From the NCBI GenBank assembly GCA_963654355.1, contig CAVKBM010000004.1:13336-77335 (forward strand): DNA of 64,000 nt, in the 5' to 3' direction. Under the pieces are notes generated by a model, which worked only from the letters and a program-made list of their open reading frames with translations, made no database searches and was not told the origin of the DNA. This DNA is from UBA1181 sp963654355. GTDB lineage: Bacteria; Bacteroidota; Bacteroidia; Bacteroidales; Paludibacteraceae. The translations under genes and the position numbers were made by a program. The stretch's first letter is position 1. The number at the start of each line of letters is the position of its first letter. This document shows, piece after piece, positions 25,942 through 35,135 of the stretch.

Positions 25942-27276
25942 TTACAATTGCTTTACATATTGTTTGAACTGATGTCCACGATCTTCATAACTCTTGAACA
26001 AGTCGAAACTTGCACAGCATGGCGAAAGCAACACGGTGTCGCCTTTCTTTGCCAGATCGTAGCACTTTTTAACAGCTTCTTCCATTGAACGAGCATCAAC
26101 GACAACAGGCACTTTCCCATCAAAGAAATTATGAAGTTTCGTGTTGTCAACACCTAAGCAGACGATGGCTTTCACCTTTTCCTTCACCAAACCCTCAATT
26201 TCTGTGTAGTCGTTTCCTTTATCCTTTCCTCCCAAAATCAACACCACATCTGTCGTCTGACACTGCAAAGCATACCAACAAGAGTTGACATTAGTTGCCT
26301 TAGAATCATTCACATAACGGACGCCCCCCACAACGGCTACGTCTTCCAACCTATGCTCTGCTCCCTCAAATGATTTTAATGAAGCACGCAATTTCTCGTC
26401 CGACACATTGTACAAGCAAGCTGTGATGCTCGCCGCCATTGAATTGTAGAGATTGTGTGTTCCCTTGATTGGGAGAGATGACACAGGAAACTCAAATGTA
26501 CGTTCGTTGGCGTTGATCTTCATCAACTCATTCTCTATGTAGGCGGCAATTCCCCCTGCCTTGTTTAAAGCGAAAGGCATACGTTTCGCATCAATATGAC
26601 GTGTCTTCAACTCTTTTTGAATGACAGGATCGTCATTCCAATAGATAAAGTAGTCGGATGCCGTCATGTTCTGAACCACACGGAACTTTGAGTTAATGTA
26701 GTTCTGAAACTTATATTCGTATCTATCTAAATGGTCTGGCGTTATGTTGAGCAATACAGCAACATCTGCCTTGAACTCGTACATTCCGTCTAATTGGAAA
26801 CTGCTCAACTCAATTACATAGTAGTCTTTATTGTCCAATGCCACCTGACGAGCCAAACTGAATCCTATATTTCCAGCTAATCCCACGTTCAATCCTGCTT
26901 CTTTGAGTAGGTGATAGATTAACATCGTAGTCGTAGTCTTACCATTGCTACCCGTTATACATATCATTTTAGCATTAGAACAGCGTCCGGCAAATTCAAT
27001 CTCAGAAATTACGGGGATAGACTTGGCACGCAAAGCAACCACCATAGGGGCGTTATCTGGCACACCTGGACTCTTCACCACCTCGTCGGCAGCAAGAATC
27101 TTCTCTTCCGTATGGCTTCCCTCTTCCCAGGCTATGCCATACTCGTCTAACTCCTTTTTGTATTGGTCTTTAATGGACGATTTGTCTGAGACAAACACCT
27201 CCATGCCTTTTTTCTGAGCCAAAATAGCGGCACCCACGCCACTCTCTCCAGCACCTAATACAACTAATTTCTTCAT
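25942..27276 (-). CDS. murD: UDP-N-acetylmuramoyl-L-alanine--D-glutamate ligase MurD
   Basis: This 444-residue Mur ligase has an N-terminal domain VVLGAGESGVGAAIL, an ATP loop GSNGKTTTT (109-117), the central NITPDHLDRY and the C-terminal NDSKATNVNSC motif. It adds D-Glu to UDP-MurNAc-L-Ala. It sits between mraY and ftsW in the dcw operon. Confidence 0.97.
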   Translation of the reverse strand: MKKLVVLGAGESGVGAAILAQKKGMEVFVSDKSSIKDQYKKELDEYGIAWEEGSHTEEKILAADEVVKSPGVPDNAPMVVALRAKSIPVISEIEFAGRCSNAKMICITGSNGKTTTTMLIYHLLKEAGLNVGLAGNIGFSLARQVALDNKDYYVIELSSFQLDGMYEFKADVAVLLNITPDHLDRYEYKFQNYINSKFRVVQNMTASDYFIYWNDDPVIQKELKTRHIDAKRMPFALNKAGGIAAYIENELMKINANERTFEFPVSSLPIKGTHNLYNSMAASITACLYNVSDEKLRASLKSFEGAEHRLEDVAVVGGVRYVNDSKATNVNSCWYALQCQTTDVVLILGGKDKGNDYTEIEGLVKEKVKAIVCLGVDNTKLHNFFDGKVPVVVDARSMEEAVKKCYDLAKKGDTVLLSPCCASFDLFKSYEDRGHQFKQYVKQL

Positions 27277-27302
27277 ATTACTTTCCGTTTATCGTTCTTT
27301 CT

Positions 27303-28514
27303 TTATCTAATCTTGAGGGTTACGATTGTCAGCATAGCCAACAACATACCTATAATCCAAAATCTCGCTACAATCTTCGACTCTGGAATGTTCTTCTTCT
27401 GATAGTGATGGTGCAACGGAGCCATCAAAAAGACACGTTTTCCTGTCCCCAACTTCTTCTTCGTATATCTGAAATACGAAGTCTGTATGATGACGGACAA
27501 ACTCTCAACAAAAAAAATGCCACATAAAATAGGAAGTAGCAACTCCTTGCGGATTATAATCGCGCTGACGGCTATCACACCACCAATCATCAAACTTCCC
27601 GTATCGCCCATAAACACCTGCGCAGGATAGGCATTGTACCATAAGAACCCTATCAATGCACCGACAAAGGCACAGATGAAAATCACCAATTCCTCCGAGT
27701 TAGGTATGTACATTATATTGAGGTAACTGGCAAACTCTACATGTCCTGAAAGATATGCCAGAATACCTAATGTAACACCTATGATAGCAGAGACACCCGT
27801 TGAAAGGCCATCCAAGCCATCTGTCAAATTAGCTCCATTGGATACCGCCGTAACAACGAAAATGACCACAAACATAAAGAAGACCCACCCTAACATCTGC
27901 GCATGAACTCCCGCCCAACCGAAGATGTAGGAATAGTCAAAATTATGATCTTTCACAAACGGGATGGTCGTCTTCGTGGATTTCTCCATCGGCGCATATT
28001 CTACCACCTCCGTGTTGTGATGAACAGTTGTCGTATTTTCACGAAGCACAACATCGTCGCTCATATACAATGTCAAGGCAACAATCGCACCGATACCTAC
28101 CTGGCCGATGATCTTGTACTTGCCCTTCATCCCCTCTTTGTCTTTCTTGAAAACTTTTATATAATCGTCCCAAAAGCCCATCGCACCTAACCAAAGCGTA
28201 GTAATGAGCATCAAGATGATATAGATATTGTCCAATTTAGCAAACAGAAGAACTGGCACCACAATGGCAATGATGATGATGATTCCCCCCATCGTCGGCG
28301 TACCTTTCTTTGCCATCTGTCCCGCCAAATCCAAGTCGCGGATAGTTTCCCCGATTTGCTTCTTTTGCATGACCTGAATGATTCGTTTTCCGATAACTGT
28401 GGCTACCAACAATGCAAAGATAAATGCCATAGCGCCTCGGAATGACACATACTTGAATACTCCAGCTCCAGGCAGTCCTAACTGATATAGATAATTGAAC
28501 AAATAATAAAACAT
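27303..28514 (-). CDS. mraY: Phospho-N-acetylmuramoyl-pentapeptide transferase MraY
   Basis: This 403-residue polytopic enzyme makes lipid I. The catalytic Asp motifs are visible: GFWDDYIKVFKKD, NLTDGLDGLSTG and the His-rich APLHHHYQKKNI. A periplasmic insert of about 60 residues (LREN to FVKDHN) makes it longer than the E. coli enzyme, as is usual in Bacteroidetes. It lies between murE and murD; murF, which sits here in many other phyla, is absent. Confidence 0.97.
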   Translation of the reverse strand: MFYYLFNYLYQLGLPGAGVFKYVSFRGAMAFIFALLVATVIGKRIIQVMQKKQIGETIRDLDLAGQMAKKGTPTMGGIIIIIAIVVPVLLFAKLDNIYIILMLITTLWLGAMGFWDDYIKVFKKDKEGMKGKYKIIGQVGIGAIVALTLYMSDDVVLRENTTTVHHNTEVVEYAPMEKSTKTTIPFVKDHNFDYSYIFGWAGVHAQMLGWVFFMFVVIFVVTAVSNGANLTDGLDGLSTGVSAIIGVTLGILAYLSGHVEFASYLNIMYIPNSEELVIFICAFVGALIGFLWYNAYPAQVFMGDTGSLMIGGVIAVSAIIIRKELLLPILCGIFFVESLSVIIQTSYFRYTKKKLGTGKRVFLMAPLHHHYQKKNIPESKIVARFWIIGMLLAMLTIVTLKIR

Positions 28515-28557
28515 GCTACTTTCGTTTTAAATTGCTTCTTAATCTTCTTTTTATGTT

Positions 28558-30009
28558 CTATCTCATCACCTCTTTCACAACCTCATGGTCATCAAAATGA
28601 TGCTTCACTCCTTTTATCTCTTGATAGTCTTCATGGCCCTTTCCTGCGATCAAAACAACATCTCCGGGTTGGGCTATCAAAGCAGCCGTCTTAATGGCTT
28701 CGTGTCGGTCGGCTATCGTTATCACTTTTGAGGTCTCGTCAGAATTTAAACCAGACAACATATCGTTGATGATGTCTTGAGGCTCTTCGAATCGTGGATT
28801 GTCTGAGGTGATAATGACGGTGTCGCTACCCACAACAGCTTCGTGCGCCATCATCGGACGTTTACCTTTGTCTCTATTTCCGCCACAACCCACCACAGTA
28901 ACCAGCTTGCCATTGCCACAACGCACCTCGTTGATCGTCTCTATCACATTCGTCAAAGCATCTGGTGTATGAGCATAGTCGACTATAAACTTCACTCCCG
29001 AAGGCGATGAGATTGGCTCAAACCGTCCACATACAGGACGAAGCGCACTTAGATTCACTAACACCTCATCTTCACTGAAGCCCATTGAGACAGCGGCTCC
29101 GAAGACTGCCGTAAGATTAGACGCATTGAAACGCCCGATAAAATGCAAAAACACCTCATGTCCATTCATATTCAACTGCAACCCATCAAAAGTATCTTCC
29201 AACAAGGTCGTCTTGAAGTCGGCCAACGTGGTGAGCGAATAACCCAACTTTCTTGCTTTTGTGTTTTGCAACATCACCATTCCATTCTTATCATCGAGAT
29301 TGGTAAGCGCAAAAGCCTCGTCCGACAAACCATCAAAGAATTTCTTCTTGGCTGCTAAATAGTTAGCGAGTGTTTTATGATAATCTAAGTGGTCACGTGT
29401 AAGGTTGGTGAAAATTCCACCCTCGAAGACTAAACCTTCAATACGGTTCTGATCAGAGGCATGCGAACTAACCTCCATAAAAGCGAATGCGCAACCTGCC
29501 TCCACCATTTCACTCAACAGATGATTGATGGTCAATGCATCTTCCGTGGTGTGTGCCGTTGGAACGGCTCTATCTATCACATAATTGCAGACTGTTGAGA
29601 GCAAACCACAGTTGTACCCCATACGAGTAAAGAGTTTATAGAGCAACGTCGCGATCGTCGTCTTTCCATTCGTTCCCGTCACGCCCACCAAGCGCAAAGA
29701 CGAAGATGGATAGTCATACCACGCAGAGGCTATCCTACCCAAAGCTTTACTGGCATCTGCCACCTGAACATAGGTTACATCCGACTTTAAACCATCTGGC
29801 AGAGTCTCGCAGACAACAACTTTCGCACCCTTTTCTATTGCCGAAGGGATAAAGGAATGTCCATCTACCTGCGTGCCTCGGGTAGCCACGAAAAGCGTAC
29901 CGTCCGACACCTTGCGAGAGTCGAACTGCACGTCAGAAAGTTCCACTTCCGAACTTCCAACTATCTTGAGGACAGACACATCTGCCAATATATTTTCTAA
30001 TTTCTTCAT
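28558..30009 (-). CDS. murE: UDP-MurNAc-L-Ala-D-Glu--2,6-diaminopimelate ligase MurE
   Basis: This 483-residue Mur ligase has an ATP loop TGTNGKTT (111-118), VSSHASDQNR and the specificity motif SDNPRFEEP near residue 405. DNPR at this position selects meso-diaminopimelate rather than lysine, so the wall is of the meso-DAP type. It begins three bases after the ftsI stop. Confidence 0.96.
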   Translation of the reverse strand: MKKLENILADVSVLKIVGSSEVELSDVQFDSRKVSDGTLFVATRGTQVDGHSFIPSAIEKGAKVVVCETLPDGLKSDVTYVQVADASKALGRIASAWYDYPSSSLRLVGVTGTNGKTTIATLLYKLFTRMGYNCGLLSTVCNYVIDRAVPTAHTTEDALTINHLLSEMVEAGCAFAFMEVSSHASDQNRIEGLVFEGGIFTNLTRDHLDYHKTLANYLAAKKKFFDGLSDEAFALTNLDDKNGMVMLQNTKARKLGYSLTTLADFKTTLLEDTFDGLQLNMNGHEVFLHFIGRFNASNLTAVFGAAVSMGFSEDEVLVNLSALRPVCGRFEPISSPSGVKFIVDYAHTPDALTNVIETINEVRCGNGKLVTVVGCGGNRDKGKRPMMAHEAVVGSDTVIITSDNPRFEEPQDIINDMLSGLNSDETSKVITIADRHEAIKTAALIAQPGDVVLIAGKGHEDYQEIKGVKHHFDDHEVVKEVMR

Positions 30010-30012
30010 CGT

Positions 30013-32154
30013 CTACTTTAATTTTAATTCAACAACCATACCATCTGTTACGGCTCTATCACTCTCTATTGATTGCGAGTAAACTGTTCCGTAACCATTC
30101 AAACGAACCTCCAAACCACTATTTTCCATTAAGAAAACAGCGTCCTTCGCGCCCATGCCTATCACATTTGGGACACGCCGCATCCGTTCACTCGGGACAT
30201 AAAGGTTGGTCAACGTTATTTTTTTATCGTCCAAGGCTTTTGTCCAACACCATCGCTTCTTCGTTTGCCCTACAGTCTTTATCTCCCCATCCAACTGATA
30301 GTCCAACCCTAATCCTGAAAGAGCCTTTACCATCGCATCGTAGTTGCCCTCTTTTGTAATCGGATAGAACCGAGTCTCCTCTCCGCTCTTTGTGTAGTTG
30401 TCTACACTTGTCCTCGTCAGCGGACTGATAGCATATACCTGCTCGGCCACGTTTCGGAACACTTCTCCCGAAATCGCTCCCGCACTCGGATAGACTGGAG
30501 CTTGAGGATACCAAACGACAACCACCATAGAATACTTCGGTGCATCAGCAGGGAAAAAACCGCAAAAAGTCAACTGATGACTTCTTCTGCCATTAAAGTT
30601 CTGCACCGCAGTTCCCGTTTTTCCCGCCACCTTGAAGTAAGGTGTCCTTACCGTACCCGCAGTTCCATGTTCAACAACGTCAATCATCATCTGCCGAACT
30701 TTATCCAAAGTCTTCTGAGAACACAAATGCTTGTTGATCACCCTGTCTTTCCCTTCAAAACTTTTCACCAACTGACCGTTATGATAAAGACCTTTCACCA
30801 AATAGGGTTGAATCATAACACCGTCATTCGCCAATCCATTGTAGAATGCCAAAAGATTGATCGGAGGCAATTGCAACTCATACCCATGTGAAATCCACGG
30901 CAACGAGAGTTTAGACCATGTCGGGTCATCTGTGTTCTTGATTCTTGGATTGGCAGCACCGTTCAACTCAATGTTCAAAGGTGTGTTCAACCCCATCTTA
31001 TAGAGAGCTTCGATATATTTCTCTGGCTCCTTGCCAAATTTTTCCTCTATAATCTTGGCAATCACAATATTTGAAGAAATCTGAATGCCTCGATTGAGAG
31101 AGATTTTTCCAGAACCGCCCTTGTTCGCATTCCAATCTTTCATGTTTTTGCCATAGATATGCCACACACCATTCTCTGTATCAACAATTTTTGAGGTGTC
31201 GATGCCATTCTCTAAAGCGACAATCGCCGATGCAATCTTGAAAGTCGAGCCTGGCTCTGTCTTCGAATTGACCGCGAAATTCTCATCCTCTACATAGTCT
31301 CCATTCTCCGTACGGTGTAGATTGCTCATCGCCTTAATCTGCCCCGTTTTCACCTCCATAATCACTGCGCACCCTTTTACAGCCTGTACCCGATTCAACG
31401 TGTTGCGAAGTGCGTTATCCGTGATGTCCATAATGTTGACATCCAAAGTCGTCATCACGTCCAAACCATCAACAGGGTCAACAATCGTCAACTGCTTCGG
31501 ATGAGAACCCACATACACCGTCTGAGAACGACCAGGAGCTCCACTCAGAATAGAGTCATAATACTGTTCAATTCCGCACTTTCCACCTTTATCCGCCTCA
31601 GCATAGAGCGAACCCACGGTACGCATTGACAACGGATAGAACGGATTGTTTCGCTTCACCTGCTCGTATGGAGTCAATCCACTCGTGTTCATGCCCAGGT
31701 TGTAGAGAGGGAAAGTCTTCACTCTATTCAACTCCACATACGTCAGTTTACGTGCATTCACACGGAAATAGCGAGACCCTTTGTTGTAGCCACTTCGCAG
31801 ATGCGCCCTCATGTCGGCAGGTGTCACATCGTAGACTGTGGCAAGAGAATCACACAAAGGAGGAAGCAACGAATCAAACAACGCCCTTGTCAACCCATCC
31901 GCCTTAAAATCCATATAAAGCACATAGGTCGGGACCGTCGCTGCCAACAACTTCCCATCGCACGCCAAGATATTTCCCCTTTCTGGGGCAACGTCTACAA
32001 TCTTGATTTCGCGTTTGCCTAAGCCACGCCAGAAATCACCTTCCTTACCAGACATTGTATAAATGATTTTTCCAAGCACGGCAAGCGAACTCACCAGCAC
32101 GACCAAATAGAGGACTGCTGCACGATTAATCGTTTCTTGCTTGACATTTGCCAC
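30013..32154 (-). CDS. ftsI: Septal transpeptidase FtsI (class B penicillin-binding protein) with PASTA domain
   Basis: This 713-residue protein has an N-terminal membrane anchor (about 12-32), a pedestal domain and a transpeptidase domain with SXXK as STFK (303-306), SXN as SSN (360-362) and KTG in VAGKTGTAVQ near 505. A single PASTA domain closes it (RVPNVIGMGAKDAVFLMEN, to VVELKLK). It crosslinks septal peptidoglycan as the partner of FtsW. It follows the ftsL-like gene by 69 bases. Confidence 0.96.
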   Translation of the reverse strand: MANVKQETINRAAVLYLVVLVSSLAVLGKIIYTMSGKEGDFWRGLGKREIKIVDVAPERGNILACDGKLLAATVPTYVLYMDFKADGLTRALFDSLLPPLCDSLATVYDVTPADMRAHLRSGYNKGSRYFRVNARKLTYVELNRVKTFPLYNLGMNTSGLTPYEQVKRNNPFYPLSMRTVGSLYAEADKGGKCGIEQYYDSILSGAPGRSQTVYVGSHPKQLTIVDPVDGLDVMTTLDVNIMDITDNALRNTLNRVQAVKGCAVIMEVKTGQIKAMSNLHRTENGDYVEDENFAVNSKTEPGSTFKIASAIVALENGIDTSKIVDTENGVWHIYGKNMKDWNANKGGSGKISLNRGIQISSNIVIAKIIEEKFGKEPEKYIEALYKMGLNTPLNIELNGAANPRIKNTDDPTWSKLSLPWISHGYELQLPPINLLAFYNGLANDGVMIQPYLVKGLYHNGQLVKSFEGKDRVINKHLCSQKTLDKVRQMMIDVVEHGTAGTVRTPYFKVAGKTGTAVQNFNGRRSHQLTFCGFFPADAPKYSMVVVVWYPQAPVYPSAGAISGEVFRNVAEQVYAISPLTRTSVDNYTKSGEETRFYPITKEGNYDAMVKALSGLGLDYQLDGEIKTVGQTKKRWCWTKALDDKKITLTNLYVPSERMRRVPNVIGMGAKDAVFLMENSGLEVRLNGYGTVYSQSIESDRAVTDGMVVELKLK

Positions 32155-32223
32155 AATTATCTGGTTTTAAACATTGTTTCCTATCAAATCAATATTTCAA
32201 GTCATTTTCAAAAACTCAAGAAC

Positions 32224-32589
32224 TCATTTCTCAAGCGCATACGGAGGAGTCGTCGACGGACGCAAAGTCTCATCTTGTTTCTCCACCAACTGCAATATAT
32301 AGGTCTGCCGTTTGTGCTTCAACAGCTCCGACGAACGCGTCAAAGCATCAAACTTCACATCTATCAACTTTTTCTCTGCCCTTGAGATCTCTCCGACCTT
32401 TTCCTCACACGCATAACGTAAAGCGATATGGCAGAACAGGAACAAAACCACCAAAACAAACAACGAAGACAATCTCGTCACCGACTCCTTTCGGAAAATG
32501 TTCCCTGTAAAAACATCTTTCACAGACTCTCCTGCAAAGTCTGCGTAGTCTTTTACATGAAACCACTTGTAGAACGACTCCTTGTTCAT
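32224..32589 (-). CDS. ftsL: FtsL-like cell division protein
   Basis: This 121-residue bitopic protein has one transmembrane helix (about 42-62, LSSLFVLVVLFLFCHIALRY) followed by a periplasmic coiled coil (GEISRAEKKLIDVKFDALTRSSELLK). Size, topology and position between rsmH and ftsI identify it as the FtsL of the Bacteroidetes dcw operon, although sequence conservation in this family is low. FtsL joins FtsQ and FtsB to activate FtsWI. Confidence 0.88.
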   Translation of the reverse strand: MNKESFYKWFHVKDYADFAGESVKDVFTGNIFRKESVTRLSSLFVLVVLFLFCHIALRYACEEKVGEISRAEKKLIDVKFDALTRSSELLKHKRQTYILQLVEKQDETLRPSTTPPYALEK

Positions 32590-32622
32590 TTTTTCTATCC
32601 CTTTTTATACTATGTATAAACT

Positions 32623-33528
32623 CTATATTTTCTCGGCGATTCTCAACTTGGCACTCCTTGAACGAGGATTGGCTTCCACCTCCTCCTCAGAAGCGACAAT
32701 CACCTTGTTGTTGACCAATTTAAACGGAGAAAGACGATTACCGTAGAAATCCTGCTCTACTTTACCCTCGAAGTTACCTGCTTTCATAAAGTTCTTCACC
32801 AAACGATCTTCCAACGAGTGGTAGGTCAACACAACCAACCGTCCACCCACGCTGAGCTTCTCTAACGACTGTTGCAGCATCTCCTTCAGCGCATCCATCT
32901 CATGATTCACCTCAATCCGAAGAGCTTGAAACAATCGCGCCATATCTTTCTTCTGTTTGTCCTTTCCAACAAACGGCTCCACAACATCCACCAAATCGGC
33001 TATGCGAACAAATGGTTTCGTCGCACGTACCTTCACAATCGCAGATGCCAATTTTTTTGCATTGTTAAGTTCGCCATATTGGTAGAAGATATCCGACAAA
33101 GTCTTTTCATCGTAGGTGTTTAGCAAATCGGCCGCGGTGAACTCCGAACGTTGATTCATACGCATATCCAAAGCACCATCGAAACGAAATGAGAATCCTC
33201 GCTCCGCATCATCAAAATGATGGAAAGAAACCCCCAAGTCGGCCAAAATACCATCCACCGATTCAACACCGTAATATCTAAGGAAATTAGACAGATAGCG
33301 GAAATTACTACGGACGAAAGTAAAACGAGTATCGTCTACCACGTTCTGCAACGCATCAAGATCTTGGTCGAACGAGTAAAGATGACCATTCGCACCTAAG
33401 TTTTTCAATATTTCACGAGAATGTCCGCCACCGCCAAAAGTTACATCTACATAGATGCCTGAAGACTTTATTTGCAAGCCATCCATACAAGGCTGTAGAA
33501 GTGCCGGTGTGTGATAAACATTCTCCAT
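32623..33528 (-). CDS. rsmH: 16S rRNA (cytosine1402-N4)-methyltransferase RsmH
   Basis: This 301-residue SAM-dependent methyltransferase has VDVTFGGGGHSREIL (motif I), SFDQDLDAL, ADLGVSFHHFDDAERGFSFR and VLTYHSLEDRLVK. It modifies C1402 in the ribosomal P site. The ATG at 33528 is preferred to an in-frame TTG two codons upstream because the family starts close to YHTPVL, here MENVYHTPALL. It is the second gene of the dcw operon. Confidence 0.96.
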   Translation of the reverse strand: MENVYHTPALLQPCMDGLQIKSSGIYVDVTFGGGGHSREILKNLGANGHLYSFDQDLDALQNVVDDTRFTFVRSNFRYLSNFLRYYGVESVDGILADLGVSFHHFDDAERGFSFRFDGALDMRMNQRSEFTAADLLNTYDEKTLSDIFYQYGELNNAKKLASAIVKVRATKPFVRIADLVDVVEPFVGKDKQKKDMARLFQALRIEVNHEMDALKEMLQQSLEKLSVGGRLVVLTYHSLEDRLVKNFMKAGNFEGKVEQDFYGNRLSPFKLVNNKVIVASEEEVEANPRSRSAKLRIAEKI

Positions 33529-33554
33529 ATACAACTCTTTTATTCTATCAATTT

Positions 33555-34004
33555 CTAAAAACCTCCCATTTTCGCCTGCAAGGCAGCATCGAAATCATCG
33601 TCCGTCATCAAATCATCTTCTAACGTCTCATTCCTCCATATTTCGAAATAGTTGCCTACACCCACGAAAAGAGCCTCAGCCTCAATGCCAACCTTATCTA
33701 ACACTTTCTTCTGAAGGAGGATACGACCACTCGCATCCAACTCCACCATCTCAAAACTGGAGGTGAACTGACGCTTGAGTTTCACATCTTCTGGATTCCA
33801 CAAGTTCAACTTCGCATCCAGCTGCTCCACTAACTTCTCCCACTCGGTAGAAGGATAAAGCTTCGCACATTTTGTCTTCGCATCCACACGCAAGTACAAA
33901 CAAGCATCGCCTGCCCCTTCGAGCATACGACGGTAGACCGCAGGCACGAACACACGCCCCTTGCTGTCAACCTTTGCTTCTGTTTTTCCTAAAAATTTGT
34001 ACAT
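33555..34004 (-). CDS. mraZ: Transcriptional regulator MraZ
   Basis: This 149-residue protein has two SpoVT/AbrB-type domains (FLGKTEAKVDSKGRVFVPAVYR, and MVELDASGRILLQKKVLDKVG), each with the family DSKGR/DASGR turn. It is the first gene of the dcw operon and a DNA-binding regulator of it. The ATG at 34004 (MYKFLGKTEAK) is preferred to a GTG four codons upstream because it fits the family N-terminus. Two TGGGG repeats at a 10-bp period next to its own -33 box match the binding pattern described for MraZ. Confidence 0.95.
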   Translation of the reverse strand: MYKFLGKTEAKVDSKGRVFVPAVYRRMLEGAGDACLYLRVDAKTKCAKLYPSTEWEKLVEQLDAKLNLWNPEDVKLKRQFTSSFEMVELDASGRILLQKKVLDKVGIEAEALFVGVGNYFEIWRNETLEDDLMTDDDFDAALQAKMGGF

Positions 34005-34030
34005 CCGAACAGACACTTATTAGACAAATA

Positions 34031-34062
34031 CAAAGATAACGAAATTTAACCACGCCCCACAA
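34031..34062 (-). promoter_or_regulatory. Promoter of the dcw operon
   Basis: On the minus strand TTG (34060-34062) and TATCTTTG (34031-34038) are separated by exactly 21 bp, a good match to the Bacteroidetes consensus. The leader to the mraZ ATG would be about 20 bases. Confidence 0.75.
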
Positions 34063-34069
34063 TCCCCCA
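34055..34069 (-). promoter_or_regulatory. Candidate MraZ operator (two TGGGG repeats)
   Basis: TGGGG occurs on the minus strand at 34065-34069 and 34055-34059, with starts 10 bp apart, overlapping the -33 element. MraZ is known to bind TGGGN repeats spaced one helical turn. A third copy at the same period is absent. Confidence 0.55.
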
Positions 34070-34214
34070 CTTTACTTTTTTTCAACTATTTCAACGCTGT
34101 TTTTAACCACATTTCAACAACGTGTTGTGATTCACCAACAAGATTTCAACAAGTTATTAACAATCTGATTTTCTTCGTATTTCGTCATTTTTCTGTTTTT
34201 TTTCCTTAATTTTG
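34070..34214. promoter_or_regulatory. Divergent intergenic region with four TTTCAAC motifs and glsA -7 box
   Basis: TTTCAAC occurs on the plus strand at 34080, 34089, 34112 and 34144 in an AT-rich stretch; CAACA and TGTTG flank ACG near 34116. A plus-strand TAATTTTG (34207-34214) is a likely -7 box for glsA, without a clear -33. I cannot assign the repeats to a known factor. Confidence 0.35.
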
Positions 34215-34274
34215 CCTCGGTTCTTTGGCTAATGTTTTTATGACTGCTCCAAACGAGAAATCCTATTTTTCATT

Positions 34275-35129
34275 ATGGATAATTCACCGTCCGACATAAA
34301 CAAAAAACAGATCCATATAGATGTCAAAAAGGTGTTGGAAACGAAACTTCCCGCGCTTAAAGGCAAAGTGCCCAACTTTGTCATTCAGTACCTCCGTCGC
34401 ATCGTCCACGAAGAGGAGATGAACAATTTCTTTCGCGACCACGGTGAACTGATGGGTATGGATTTCGCCACCTACTTTATGCTCGACTACCTTAATATCA
34501 CCATAGAAAAGAGTTGCGAAGACAGATTGCCAAACAATGGGCGTGTTGTATTCGCATGTAATCATCCGATTGGAAGCATAGACGGAATTGCCCTCATCAT
34601 TGCATTAGGGCAGAAATATGGGACACTCAAAATTCCAGTGAACGACCTTTTGCTCAACATCGTCAATCTGCAGGAATTTTTTATCCCCGTAAACAAGGTG
34701 TCCAACGAGCAGTCGCGCAACATGTCGGAGATGCTCAACATGGCATTAGCAAGCGACGATCCTATTTTATTTTTCCCTTCTGGTCAATGTTCTCGTCGTC
34801 AAGATGACGGCTCTATCCGAGACAACGAGTGGAAGAAAACTTTTATATCAAAAGCCCGAGAATATAAGAGAGACGTCGTCCCCCTCTATTTTGAAGGCAA
34901 AAACTCCAATTTTTTCTATCGCTTGGCCTACTACAGGAAAAAGTTAGGAATCAAAGCCAACATCGAGATGCTCTATTTGGCAGACGAGATGTTTAAGCAG
35001 AAAAACAACAAATTCACAATCACCATAGGCAACACGATCCCCTACTCTACATTCGACGACAGCAAGTCTGACCGTGAGTGGGCAGCCTATGTGAAAGAGA
35101 TCACATACAGTCTAATCAACGACAAATAA
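34275..35129 (+). CDS. glsA: Glycine-lipid O-acyltransferase GlsA (lysophospholipid acyltransferase family)
   Basis: This 284-residue LPLAT-family enzyme has the HPIGSID block at 97-103 (acyltransferase motif I, His and Asp) and FFPSGQCSRR near 170 (motif III). No signal peptide is present. In Bacteroides thetaiotaomicron GlsB N-acylates glycine and GlsA adds a second acyl group to the hydroxy-fatty acid. The adjacent GNAT gene, with no space between the stop and the next frame, is the expected partner. The pair therefore probably makes glycine lipids, although substrate identity rests on the pairing and family memory. Confidence 0.8.
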   Translation: MDNSPSDINKKQIHIDVKKVLETKLPALKGKVPNFVIQYLRRIVHEEEMNNFFRDHGELMGMDFATYFMLDYLNITIEKSCEDRLPNNGRVVFACNHPIGSIDGIALIIALGQKYGTLKIPVNDLLLNIVNLQEFFIPVNKVSNEQSRNMSEMLNMALASDDPILFFPSGQCSRRQDDGSIRDNEWKKTFISKAREYKRDVVPLYFEGKNSNFFYRLAYYRKKLGIKANIEMLYLADEMFKQKNNKFTITIGNTIPYSTFDDSKSDREWAAYVKEITYSLINDK

Positions 35130-35135
35130 TTGTAT

